Source: Lantana camara
Taxonomy: Eukaryota > Streptophyta > Magnoliopsida > Lamiales > Verbenaceae
Direction of reading: 5' to 3'
Length of the DNA stretch: 64,000 bases
NCBI GenBank assembly: GCA_037501455.1
Contig: CM074861.1
Span: 35,790,001 to 35,854,000, forward strand
A program made the position numbers and the translations under genes. Positions 33,813 through 45,797 of this stretch are shown one piece after another. The notes below the pieces were generated by a model. The model was given only the letters and a program-made list of their open reading frames with translations, did no database searches and had not been told where the DNA came from. Position 1 is the first letter of the stretch, and each line of letters begins with the position of its first letter.

Positions 33813-36591
33813 TCTCCCTTTCACTCAAGCACACAAGCAGAAGCAAGGTTCACAATAATCAACACACCTCCCATTGGGCCAAGGTATCACATAATAACAA
33901 AATTTAAATATGTAAACGATGCATGTATGCTCGTGCGATGGATGCTTAGTGTACCGTTCACCGTAGCAATGGAATTGATGTTGTGACTTTACTTCTACAA
34001 TTTGGATAGTCTGATCTCTAGCTGGCTTGATTCCCAACTTGTCTTTCCTACCTTCAGTATATGTTTGACTGAGAAAGTCAGACCCTTGGTTGATCCTATT
34101 CTCGATTCCATTCGGATCCTTACTCCCAGTTATCTCCTGTAATTAACCGAGCACCAGTTTATTCCGCCTACGATCAGAACATTTGTCTTTGTACCAGGTT
34201 CATTATATTATCTTTGGCCGTACAAGAACCTTAAACTTTGACTCCTACTTCATACATTGTCATTAACTGGTCAAATTCTTTGTTGAAGATTTTGGTCATC
34301 TGGAACTAGTGGACATCCTTCTTAAAGGTGATAAATTGGACCAATTTTCCTTTCTTGAAACTAATTTAGGAATCCATCAGAAGTTCCCTGATAGTATCAT
34401 CATCCTCACTGTCTGAATCACGCACTTATAAATTCCCAAACGAACCATTCTCTTCGATACCTTATGAAGATCTTCATCCCGGTTATATTAACTTAACTCA
34501 ACTTTGAAGGTTTACTGATAAGCCACCTTATTCTTTTCCTGTCACTATCATTGGGTCGTTCATGTCCGTCATGGCTTGCAAATTTTTTTTTTCTGCTACG
34601 AGAAGTAACTTCCTCGAGCACAACTGTGAATTTAAGTTTGTGAGTAGTCGCACTCTCCCCCTTAAGAATTTTCTATCTTAATTCCTTGAATTTATTACAC
34701 CGCCTCGCGGATCACATATCCTGAATTTTATCATTTTTGCATCCTTGATTTAAATGATTCTAGTTGTTCCACGTGCCAGGTGATCTCACTCACAACTATC
34801 TTAAAATGATAGGTAGGAATAGTCATTTACTTCTATCGTTCCATTCTCCGGTTCCACCTTCCAATTCTCGGTATCTCTTTTCCCTTTTTGATCCACGATT
34901 TGCAACTCAAATATTTCTTCTATTCTTGATTCAAATGAGACTCGGTCAGAGTTGTTTGAGGGGGAAGCAAAGGAGATTTCGTTATGTCGCGGTTGAAGTG
35001 ATGCTTGCCGGATAAAGTGGAGAAAATTCCTACGAAGAAAACACTTAAGATGCATGTTGGGTAAAAATGCCGATGCACATATCACTCTTATAAATAATTT
35101 AAAGATGCAACATGTTGGAGCAATTATATCAATTAAAGATACATAAATAAATAAAAGAAGTTAAATAATTTAAAATAACGTATGATGCACGTGCCATGAA
35201 TGCGTTGAACCTGTCACCGTAGTTGTATCTTTTAGCTTGACACTTGTTCATGTTTCGTTGAATTGAAGCGTGTCCCGAATTTATTGATCATCTCTTGTTA
35301 CCCACGGTCTTCCAATTCTTCAAAATTCTTTATCATCAACTTACACACCTCCATCACCCGAGATTGAAATTTCTGGAATCCGATTTCTTTCCATGTACCG
35401 ACCTCCAAGCGTTACCCGAACCTTTACCATAAATATTTCCTTGCTCAAAGTTTTCCTTGTATCACTCGCACAACTTTATAAACCAAAATTGTGCTTCTGG
35501 AACTCAGATGCTTCTACACCCATGAAATTGAAACCTTAACTTATCTCGAAGACTTAAGCTCAAATCCTTGTCTTAGTCCTTACCAAAGTTGTTACTTTGA
35601 TCAAAGCTTCCTCGGTTTATTTGTTATGAGTTCCAATAATCAAATGAACTCACCCTCCAACTGCTCACACTTGACCTTTCTTTATCGCCTTCATTTGTTA
35701 TTCCATATCTTCCAAATCAACCTCACAATACGATAATTCAGCTTGGATCTGGAAGATAAACTCAATCTGCACGAATCTAGAATCTTTAATATATTAGCTC
35801 TTCCTGAACTTAGAATCATTAGATCAATCGGTTCACTTTAATTCCCATCTTATAGATACTTCACCAAAGACACTAGAGGTTGCAAACTTTTCCTCCCACA
35901 ACTTGAATGTAGTTCAACTAACCGAAGATCCTCAATTTGTTTATGAATCCGAACCTTGAATCATTATTACCCTCAAAGCTTCCTTCATTCTTCCTTGAAT
36001 TGAATAAGTCTTCTAAACCCGGTTGGTCCACTTCCTTTCATAATGAAATCTCATGTAGTTATCTTGTAATTCATAGATATCACTTCCTACCAATTTCCCA
36101 CCAAGTATCCACCAATTTCCATAAACTTGTAAGTTGCTCCCAAATTAATTCTTCCATTCCAGACTTTACACCCGATCCATAACCCAATTAGAGGAGAAGA
36201 TCCTAGCTCTTAAATTTTGTAGAAACCCCCGATGCATTCCTTCCAACTTTCAAGCTAAAGAAAGGAGTTTGGGTATATTGTAGTTGTTTGTAGAAATTGA
36301 CCGTGGTTTGATATTATCTTCATAACCTAGAAATCACAACTCATTCCAGAATAAATGCATGGGTTTAGTATATGCTCATGCACATAATCACCACCAAAAG
36401 CATGGATTCAATGCAACATACAACCTGCAAATCAATAAAATTTTAAAGAAGCATGTGTAACAATACTTTCCATACCAAGTAACAATAGCAAAACTTATGT
36501 TCAATGCGGTGCACACGTTGACAAATAGTTCCTAAGCCGTTCGACCTATACTTGACACGACACGACACTAGAACTCCGGTTTTGCAACCTA

Positions 36592-36605
36592 GAGCTCTGA
36601 TACCA
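36592..36605 (-). other. Primer-binding site of the non-autonomous element
   Basis: The minus strand reads TGGTATCAGAGCTC (initiator tRNA-Met type), separated from the LTR at 36614 by 8 bp. Confidence 0.88.
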
Positions 36606-36613
36606 CCTAAAGA

Positions 36614-39582
36614 TGTAGCACCCGCGACGAGAGCACCACATCCCCCGCACTATGAGTTCAGTCCACATATGAAATGGAATGATCCATACATGAACTAAAC
36701 TCACAGCGAACGAAAGACAATGAAAAAGACAGTCCTAGCTAGGCGGAATCTAACCCTGAAACGATCAACAGTGACCACAATGCGGAAGTAAAGCAATTAT
36801 CTATTCAATATCAATAAAATGAATGCAAGTTCAAGGAAAGTAAATACGGGTTCTACTAATTCAATGAACCTGTCCTAACCTGTCCCGAATCAATTCAATA
36901 CAGTAAGTAGCATACTAATCCAATAGCAAGTTCCATACAGTAATTAAAAATACAATATGCAGTGAGTGTAAGTGATGAGACTGGAACAAGACTCTAAAGG
37001 AAGGACAAGACACAACTCTGACTCCCGCCTAGCACACCACCTGCAAAACTGAAAAGTGAGGTGTCAGTCTCCACAAGACTGAGCGAGGGGCGTAATAATA
37101 TATAAGCGCAGATAACATGCAAGTCGTAACCTCGGGTAAGGTTTTATAACAGAAACAAAGTAGGTTCAAGAATACTTAGAACTCGCCCGAGATTACAACT
37201 ATCAGATTAGACACTTCAGTCAATTTCAATCAATCAATCAGTGGCCCGGCGAGTGAGGGCAAATCTCCAACCTTACTCCGACAGTGTACAATCAATCATT
37301 CAGTTATTAAGTGATTAGGTGATCAAACAATCTATTTACAGTTCACAATTAGCAGTTTCAATCCAACCTTCTTCCTCCGGGTGATGGGGGATTGCAAGGC
37401 CCCGCCATCCAATCAATCTGGGCAGAGGGTGCATGATTCCCTAAGCCCGGAACTCCTTCCCCGCCCTAATCTCCTAGGGGGTTCAGGGGTCATCCCAATT
37501 TGGTGAGGATAGCTCCCAAGTTACCCGTCAGCCCATGCTTTCCCGGTTGGCTCGAGTCACTACCCTCGGGCCCACAGTGCAATACAATACTCGCCCAATC
37601 AATCAATCAATCAATACAGTACAATTCAATAGATCAGTGGAAAATCAATAGAGTTTAGAAAACTATAGATACATAGATACCTTTTGGCCGAAAGTTCACG
37701 TAAGGGTTGTAATGGTTCTATGTATCTAGAAATTAAACCTCACCTGGAATACCACGAGACAAGAACAACAACAAGAGCACTACGGTTGCCTATTCGATCC
37801 AGAAGTCTCCACCCTGGAGAAGAACTGTACAATAAAGGGAACAATGTGTACCAGTGAGAGGAGACTCAATATGAACCAAATAAGACGCACGGCAATGTTC
37901 ATGAAATGGTATCAATAAGTTATGCAATAATCCAATATATAATAAATTACAAAAGTCATGTAATGTTCGGGTGTACATTCAAGTTTCCAAATAACACTTA
38001 AATATATAATTAAAGCTACATGTATGATTCATGAACGTTAAGTTCGTATTTCAAATTAATTAAGCATTTGGAATAATTATGCCCACTCATATATATTCAA
38101 ACAATTCTCAATTAAATCAATTAAGACAAGTAATCAACATGAAACGAGGCCCATAAAATCAATGAGTTAAGAATTCGAGTTTTCATATATCATAGATCAT
38201 TTAATACATGCTTTCGTACACATTGGAATTCATATTGATCGACAAATCAAGCAATTGACAATTTATTGCAATTAAAACAATTAATTTCAATTAAATAGAA
38301 ATACACAAAATAAATCACAATAAATCAACCGGGCATCCGATTGACGAACGGAAAGCGGTGATAGACTCACCACGACGAAAGGAACACAATGTCCGAAAGT
38401 CACCGGAATGCCGCTACCGGAGCCGCCGGAACAGTCACCGGCCGCCACCGGAATACCGTCTCCGGTGGTCGGAAAAATCCCCGGAAGGACAGAAACGTAC
38501 GTCTCGGCCTGGTCAACAAAAGCCCTCAATCAATTTCAGAAAATACCAAACACACCGGACTTCGTTGACGAAAAACCGAACTTAAATCCTAGTACGAAAA
38601 CTGAAATTAAATACAAACCGCTAAACGAAAATAAAATCCGGATATACCGTTGGAAAGCTTGTAACGAGCCCTTCGAAACCCATAACTCAATTGCCGGAAA
38701 AAGTCGCCGGAACAGTAACCGGTTTGGACCCGCCGGTTCACCACCGGTCCGCCGCCAACGGCCGGTTCTCGGGACGCCACTGATGCCATCCACTACGTTT
38801 CGTCATTCTAAGCAACTTTTGTAAAGGCTCCACCACCAAAACCGGCCGGGAAAAGGCCCGAAATCGCTGCCGAAGTTTCTGCTGGTGCGTCATCGCCGGA
38901 ACCACCACTTGCGGTGGTTTTCGTGCTGAACGGAGGCCGGAAATGGAACGAGAAGGTCCAAAAACGTAGGGTAGGGTCAAGCTCCGCTCGCGAAACTCGC
39001 CGAAACGCCGCCGGCGAAGTGGTGGCGCCACCCGCCACTTTCAGGCCGCCGATGCGCCGCCGTCGGTCTTCGGTTGGCCACGATATTGGTACGGTTGTGA
39101 CGGACTCGTCGAGCTGATAAATTTGCACTATTGATTCGTCGAATTCCGTCGAGAAACGAGGGAGAACGGCAAGTGTGTGTTTTCACACCTTCACTGTGTG
39201 AACAGTGACGGGTCGCGGGGAAGAAGACGATGGCTGGAGCTGCTGTGATATGGCACGCAAAACGAGGAGATCCGAGTATATATCTCGGGTCTTCGTACGC
39301 AAAAGCAATCGGAAGAACGGGCTAACGAAGTCAGAATGGGGCAAACTTAGAGTCTACGGACTCGTCTCGATGCCCCGGACGCAAAGGAGGGGTCAAAGAA
39401 GTCAAAATCTCTACCGAACGAGAAGTGACCGGAAAAACCCCTTAAAAGAAGAAAATTACAAAAAGGGCCCTAACTCTAAAAGAGTCCAAAAGAGGGCCAC
39501 ACACCGCACCAATCACATAATTAAACACATAAAAAGGTTGAAAGGTGACGTACCTTATTTATCGGATGAGCGGGGCGTTACA
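36614..39582 (-). repeat. 5' LTR of the non-autonomous element
   Basis: It is 2969 bp, the same length as the 3' LTR. Differences include a single-base change near 36733 (CATAG versus CCTAG), 36994, 37518, 38394 and 39003, mostly transitions. The LTR end at 39582 is followed by CTAGA and then the second half of the interrupted antisense ORF. Confidence 0.93.
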
Positions 39583-40185
39583 CTAGAGGCTGAGAGAAAG
39601 TTTAATGATACAATGAATGAGTGGCCTCAGAGCCTTAACCAAGCCAACAAGGAGGCCCTCATCAAGTTCTGTCACTCAAAGGCCTTCAACTTTGTGGCTT
39701 CCTTGCACTGCTTGGACGAGGCTCAAAAGGCCTTCAACCTTGCCGTCGAGCAGGGCATCCACAAAGGGCTAACCAATCCGGCAATGAGGGAGGCGGAGGG
39801 CACAGGGCTCATGTTCAATGAGCGTTGCGAGGAAGATGATGAAGACCAGGATGACCCCGCGGACACCATTGCTGAATTGGAGTATGACTTTCTGGTCAAG
39901 CTTCTCCAAGACGAGTACATAGATGCTCATCCGGCGAGTAATGCTCCTCCAGCCGCACAGAATGACCCTCCTGAAAATGAATCCCAAGGGCCTAACGTGG
40001 AGGATGCCCTTGCTCCATCTGCTGAGGGCGCCAACGCAAATGCTTCTGAGGCCAACGACCCCAATGATCCACAAGCGCCCGAACCACCAGCCGCCCAACC
40101 TCAAGAGCCAGAAGGCCCGGTTCATGGTCCAGTGGCTCAGAACATCTTGGTGGTTTTAGACGAGGATGTTAATCCTGCCGCCTGA

Positions 40186-40469
40186 AGCCTTTCCTTGCCA
40201 GTTTTTCAGTGTACTCTCTCCTTTTTGTAAAGATGTCTGTGGGCCTTTGAGCACTTATTTTGTAGTTCAGGCAAAGGCCTTTCAGGAATAAAATTCCTTC
40301 TTACCTTCAGAGTACCGCTTTTTACCTTTTTCTTGATTGCAAATTTCCATACTGTGCTTGTTGTGAACAAATCTTGTGGTGGTAAGATTGTGTGTAACAT
40401 GTTTAGCAAAAATTGCATTATTCTGATAAGCCTTTTGGAACTTTGAGAAATTTTGTTAACTCCTGTAAA
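40186..40469 (-). other. Tat element 3' region between antisense ORF and tandem repeats
   Basis: No ORF is present. It contains AATAAA-like signals for the antisense ORF (GGAATAAAATTCC, near 40283). Confidence 0.45.
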
Positions 40470-40919
40470 ACTTGAAAATTTTGACTAAGTCTTGAGTGAT
40501 CACGAGGGTCTTATTGTGAGGTTGCCCCCATTCAAGACTTGTGTAAATTTTTGCTTTTGTTCTTAAAAATTTGGCTGAGTCTTGAGTATATACGAGGGTC
40601 TTATTGAGAGGCTGCCCTCGTTCAAGACTTGTGAAATTTCTTCTCAATCTTGGGGGAATTTTGCTAAGTCTTGAGTATTTGCGAGGGTCTTACTGAGTGG
40701 TTGCCCTCGTTCAAGACTTGTGAAATTCCTTCTGCACCTTGGGGGAATTTTGCTAAGTCTTGAGTATTTGCGAGGGTCTTACTGAGTGGTTGCCCTCATT
40801 CAAGACTTGTGAAATTTCTTCTGCACCTTGGGGGAATTTTGCTAAGTCTTGAGTATTTGCGAGGGTCTTACTGAGTGGTTGCCCTCGTTCAAGACTTGTG
40901 AAATTCCTTCTTGATTCCA
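40470..40919. repeat. 89-90-bp tandem repeats, five units, in Tat 3' region
   Basis: The motif CTAAGTCTTGAGT...CGAGGGTCTTA...GTTCAAGACTTGTG recurs with starts near 40483, 40573, 40663, 40752 and 40841. The last three units are nearly identical and the first two more diverged. Each unit has its own inverted pair (AAGTCTTGA and TTCAAGACTT). Tandem repeats in the 3' untranslated part of Tat-lineage elements are known and can seed satellites. Confidence 0.88.
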
Positions 40920-41332
40920 AGGCCGTCATACGAGCGCTCTGGCACTTGTCGTATTTCGGGCTCTGCAGGAGATCCCATTTTCGAACGCAAGGCGTTGTAA
41001 GAAACGGCCAAGGCCTACTAGGATTTTCTTCATATTCTTCTTCCAATTCGTCTAATTGGTTGTGAGCGTTACCAGTCTATCCTTATGAGGGCGTCCCCCC
41101 ATGTGGAGTAGAGTGCTGGCAAGCGTAACCTGTACAAAATAACAGCATACATATTGGAATGGGTTGCCAACCACGCTCGCAAAAACGGGGGACGTGGGTC
41201 TTATCCATTCAAGCAACCAAAGAAACAGAAGTATTAGAGAAATTAAAAAGGATTATGTTGCCGCTTACTTGTGATTGGAAGTACATAGAACCCGTCAAAG
41301 AGGGTTGTTACATCATGGTTTGCAAAGAGCTT
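40920..41332 (-). other. Tat element sequence after the integrase stop
   Basis: No gene or repeat is seen. It lies between the integrase stop and the tandem array, consistent with 3' untranslated sequence. Confidence 0.45.
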
Positions 41333-42022
41333 TTAAACATAAAACCGCCGGAGGTTACATGCGTTCCAAGGGCGAGGCAAGCGCTCACCTTGAAGTGTCT
41401 CCAGGGTGTAAGTGTTGTTAGCTCTGATTTGTATAACCTTGAATGGGCCTTCCCAGTTGGGATCCAATTTCCCCACATGTCTGGATACTTCCACCTTCTT
41501 CAAAACCAAGTCTCCCAACTGGAATGTCCTCTCCTTCACACGCTTGTTGTACTATTGGGCCACGGTGGCTTTATAACTGTGAATCTTAGCCCAGGCCTTG
41601 TCTCTTCTTTCATCCAGTAAGTCCAACTCCAAGCTCCTGTTGCCTTCGTTGAGCTGAGGCTCGAAATAGCCGACACGGGTGGATTCGTTTACAATCTCCG
41701 CTGGTATCATTGCTTCCGATCCATAAACGAGCGCATAAGGTGTTTCTCCAGTGGCCGCTCGTGGGGTAGTGCGATAAGCCCAGAGCGCTCCTTGCAGTTC
41801 TTCTGCCCATTCACTCTTCTTGCTTTCGAGCATAGTTTTCAAATGTTGTAAAATGATTCTATTGGTAACTTCTGCTTGTCCATTGGCTTGGGGATGTCCC
41901 ACAGAGGTAAAGCGCTGTTCAATCCCCAACTCTGAACACCATTCTCGCGTGTCTGCTGCTATGAATTGGGATCCATTATCTGAGATAAGCACCCTCGGGA
42001 TGCCGTACCTGCAGATAAGCAC
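41333..42022 (-). pseudogene. Gypsy (Tat-type) integrase, C-terminal part
   Basis: The frame runs from ICRYGIPRVLISDNGSQF (second catalytic Asp in SDNG) through GHPQANGQAEVTNR (catalytic Glu) to a C-terminal GKLDPNWEGPFKV region and a stop at 41333. A TAG at 41552-41554 breaks it in the middle, where family members have Tyr. The first catalytic Asp and everything upstream (gag, protease, reverse transcriptase, RNase H) are deleted. There is no chromodomain. The primer-binding site follows only 24 bp upstream, so a single large internal deletion joined the leader to integrase. Confidence 0.88.
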
Positions 42023-42045
42023 CCTCGGGCTGCTATGAAGGCTGG

Positions 42046-42064
42046 TTTCCCACAGACGGCGCCA
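42046..42064 (-). other. Tat-type primer-binding site
   Basis: The minus strand reads TGGCGCCGTCTGTGGGAAA, the typical sequence just inside the 5' LTR of Tat/Athila-group gypsy elements, five bases from the LTR at 42070. Confidence 0.82.
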
Positions 42065-42069
42065 AAAAA

Positions 42070-42888
42070 TGATGGGTTCCGAATATGTGGGTTAGAATCC
42101 GATCACTTTAGAATTTGTTTGAGTGGGGAAATCGCCGAAAATTCGCCGGAAAAGAAAGGGGGTTCTACCTGCTAGGACAAACACAACAAAAGTCAGAAGT
42201 CCAAGCTGGGGGAACTGGGGGTGATGCCCAGTTTGGCTCTTCGACGCTCAGGTCATCATCTGAAAGAGAAAATGTAAGCTAAGTAGGAATTGCAGTAATG
42301 GAGGTCGCTTACCGTGAAGGAGATGACTCAGCTTATTTATAGTTGAGGGTCAGGGACCCTTTGGTCATTTGCCTCATGTGGTCCTGGCCGAATGTTGCCC
42401 TAACACGTGGCGCTGCGAGAGAGAAACCTAGGAGGAATCTTCTACAAAAGCAGCTAAGAGTTAGTGTGGGCAACAGTGGCAGGTGCGCGGGCACGTACGG
42501 TGTGTCAGAGAGCCGTTTGGGAGGTTGATAACGAGGGCTTAAGAGCGCGCTCGTGACAACCAGAAGCATTGGAGGCCAAGATATCCGCTAGGGGATGAGG
42601 ACTCCGGTTCGTGTAATGGGTCAGAAGGGAAGACCACTCTGAGGGAGTGAGACGCTCGAAGAGGGCTTCCTTGGCAAATTGATATGTCAACCATACAATA
42701 TAAATGGCGCTCATGAGAGAGCGGCGGCAAGGGGAGCGTGACAGCGATGACATGTGCTCTTGATGGATGATAGCGCTTGCTGGGCTTAGCGCTCGTGTAC
42801 TGATGGGTGCCACCTTGGGGAGACAAATGTCATCGTCTCAGTAGTGCCACGTGTCAAAACGTGGGACGAGCGTATTTTGACCCCATCA
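42070..42888 (-). repeat. 5' LTR of the Tat-type element (819 bp)
   Basis: It is bounded by TGATGGG at 42070 and CCCATCA at 42888, a perfect terminal inverted heptamer. A TATA box (CTATAAATAA on the minus strand, 42333-42342) lies inside. No second copy of this LTR is in the window. The 3' LTR is missing at the CXE gene 1 junction. Confidence 0.82.
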
Positions 42889-45797
42889 CATATAATAGCT
42901 CACAAATTTGTTGGAATTACGGTTTCGGCTAGTATTAATTTTTCTGTTATTCCTTGTATTTTTGTTATCGTTCCTATTAATTTTCAATAATATTTCCCTT
43001 TGAGGAGTTTGACTTAAAAAAAAAAATTGAAATAATCAATTAAACTCTAGCATTACACTAATGAATCGTTAAAGTAAGCTATCATTGTGCTTGATTGCAT
43101 TTTGTTTATAATCAATCGGGCACAAAGTACAAATCTCGGCTAATTAGGAGCTAGAATAATTAATTAATTAGTTGCTTCTGGAAAATTGTTTAATTCATCC
43201 ATCAAACTAGTTTCATTTGCAATATATATATATTTTTTTGATCTAATATGGATATGTTTTTAAATTTTTACAAATTTCATCCTCTAATTTTTAATTTGTT
43301 AAAATTATAGGACAATGCACTGCAATTGTTGATGTGTCCGTCGGAATTGTTAAAAATCTGCCACGTAGACAAATAATGGTGCAACAACTGTGACCAAACT
43401 TTGTTATTTAAATCATCAAAAAAAATAAAAAAATTGTCAGTTAAAACAGTAAGGGCGGATTTACTTTAATAGATAGCAATTCATCAAATCTTGGTTATCA
43501 ATTATAATTATTTGGGTTAAAACACCGACATTTCTTTTTACTTCAATAGAAAACACTTTTGTTATATAAGCTTATTTTAGTAATTTCTTTACTTTTCGAT
43601 ATTAAAAAACATCCGCTAAGAGCATATTTTCATTTTTGCCCCTCCTCTTATTTTTCATTTTTATTCAGAGATCACGATTTATTCATGAAGGAGACCCAAT
43701 TTCTGCTAAAATTCAGAAGATGAGAGTTAAAGATACCAGAAAATACCAAAGAGTCCATAAACCTTCAAAGTGCAAAATCAATCCACTAATAAATTCCTAA
43801 AAATATCAAATTCATATAAAATTAATTAAAAACAAAATGATAAATAAGAAAAAGAAAATCTAAAATTTATCCAACACAATTCTCAAAAATTAAAAAGCAG
43901 AAATGTGAAGTAGAAATAAACTGAAGTTGAATAAAAAATTTGCAATTAAATTGTTTTGACAGAAAAAAAAAAAAAAAAAAAAAGATATAGAATAACAAGA
44001 GAGAGAGAGAGAGAAAAAAATACCTAAATAATTATAAGTGGAGAGATAAAGTGACAGGATAAAAAAAGTAAATTTCTCTACTGTCAGAAATATTGGTAAT
44101 TTAGCAACGACTTCAAAATGAGATTATTTAGGCGTGCATATTCTGTTCAAAACCCGGGGCACCGAGAAAATGATATATTTCTTTTCTTTTAAAGTAAAGC
44201 GTAGATTATGGGTCTTTATTTTACCAAACCCACTTATTCTGATAAAGTAAACTCGCCTTTAACACTATTGCTTATTTAAAACTAGGCAAATAATGGTGCA
44301 ACACTGTGACCGAACTTTGTTTTTCTTATACCTATATGTCTAGTTATACTTGCCCGGTTCTTAGAAAAACGTTGTTAGCATGCCCTTCATCTATATTTTT
44401 TTTAAAACCAAATGATAATATTATTACAAATCTTGAGGAAGAATAAGAAAAATATAAGTGGCAGTTTGAAATAACTCCTCATTAGTTTGGAATATTTTTA
44501 CTTTACTCTCTATAAAATTATACAATATAATAGGATATAAATACGACATTAGAATGTTTTAGTACTACATTTTGTGAAAATTATACAACATATTTTGATA
44601 GGTATTTAAAATATATTATGTGAAAATTATACGATATTTTGCCAAAATGGGAAGTTAATTAAAAGTATGATGTCCAATTGGAGATTTATCCCACATTATC
44701 CGAAAATAGCAAAAGTAAAAAAAAAAAAAAAAATTAACGCAGGTCGAAGCCGCAATTCCAACAGATTTGTGAGCTATTATGTTAGTATCGCATCTAATAA
44801 AAGAAAAGACTCCTTGAAGATTGTTCCTTCCAAGTTGGTTTCAATCTGATTCGGATGAAGTTCCGTAGCCGTTTTTTCTCCTGATTGAGAATAGAAACCT
44901 TGGCCTACAGCAGATAACTCAACCAAAAATTTCTTCGGAGAATCACAGAAAAAGATAAAACTGAACCTAAAAAAATTAACTAAACTTCCATACGGAATGG
45001 ACAAAACTTCCATACGGAAGACTCGAAAGAAAACATAGGCAACCAGAAAATCCCGCTAGATCTAGGAAGATACCAGACTACCAGTAGATCTGGAAGAATG
45101 GTGATGAAACTTACGTAGATCCGAGAGAGTGACAGCAGATCTGAACGGATTTCGACGGAACAAATCTGAGAAGCTAACGACGAAATAGAATTGAGTCAAT
45201 CTGACGGCGAAGAATACAATCGAAACTTCAATTGACCACCTTATCTTCCCTTAATCTATATTTTAAAATACTTATAAAATTTCAAGAAATTTCATATCTA
45301 TTTTGTTTATATATGTAATCTAATACTCATACATTTTTAAAAATATTATTTTATTTATACTCACTAATTTACAAAATAAAATTTTCCATGCATATATTTA
45401 TATTCTTATAAATAAGCATGCAGGACAGCTCAAGTGACTATGGAATATATTTTTTGTGTTTGATTACCTAACACGGAAATAATTTGCAAGCGACAGGATA
45501 ATTAATGTTCGGATAAGATGGAGACTCCTCTTTATCTAACTTTGGTTGAAAAGGAGAGCCATTTATGCCAGACAATTAACAATTATGTCTCTCAAAGAAA
45601 AAGACATCAAAGAAAGCATGATCTAAGAAAAAGAGAGAGAAAAATCACAAATCTGGGGCCACCCATATCCGAAGATTTTTCACTTTTATTTTAAGAAATT
45701 ATTTAATTTCTATAAAACGTATTTAGTTTGAGATCCAAATGAAAATTGAAAAAAAAAAATAATAATAATACTCCTAATTGAAGTATATAATTATAAC
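42889..45797. other. AT-rich intergenic DNA with simple repeats
   Basis: No gene is recognised. It holds poly-A at 43961-43983 and (GA)n at about 44000-44013. A direct repeat of about 38 bp lies near 43369 and 44286 (CAAATAATGGTGCAAC...CTGTGACC), with an imperfect inverted pair just inside it (GGATTTACTTTA near 43468; AAAGTAAACTCGCC near 44242). The copy pair may mark an old inserted element. A short duplication (ACTTCCATACGGAA) is at 44985 and 45007. Confidence 0.45.

Larger units (their letters stand above)
33165..36613 (-). other. Non-coding internal region of the non-autonomous element
   Basis: It starts (right side) with the primer-binding site and ends (left side) with the polypurine tract GAAGGAGGGAAGAT on the minus strand at 33165-33178. 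No ORF above about 95 codons exists, and none resembles gag, protease, integrase or reverse transcriptase. A hairpin repeat array lies near its 3' end (33451-33812). Confidence 0.85.
30196..39582 (-). mobile_element. Young non-autonomous LTR retrotransposon (LARD-like), 9387 bp
   Basis: Two 2969-bp LTRs (30196-33164 and 36614-39582) flank 3449 bp of internal DNA. The element is bordered by CTAGA at 30191-30195 and 39583-39587. On the minus strand the LTR starts TGTAACGCCCCGC and ends GGGTGCTACA. The primer-binding site and polypurine tract are in place, but no gag or pol is detectable on either strand. I counted about a dozen differences between the LTRs, so insertion is recent. It must have used enzymes from another element. 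LTR termini resemble the 22223-25309 solo LTR. Confidence 0.93.
29926..40185 (+). pseudogene. Antisense coiled-coil ORF of a Tat-type gypsy element, split by an LTR element
   Basis: The coding parts are 29926-30195 and 39588-40185. They join in frame once the 9.4-kb insertion and one CTAGA are ignored, giving roughly 290 codons without a start. The first part is a charged coiled coil (QIQEELD occurs twice 19 residues apart, then EKTEEELKKLKEDF). The middle is a helical region, and the end is acidic and Pro/Ala-rich, closing with a stop at 40185. It is on the strand opposite to the integrase at 41333-42022 and lies just past the 3' end of pol. That is where some Tat-lineage elements carry an extra antisense ORF. 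The function of such ORFs is unknown. The 5' end is lost at the junction with CXE gene 1. Confidence 0.72.

Noticed and set aside
41159..41620. 153-codon + strand ORF
   Set aside because: It is the antisense shadow of the gypsy integrase C-terminus.
42339..42826. ORFs of 60-102 codons in the Tat LTR
   Set aside because: Non-coding LTR DNA with promoter features, no homology.
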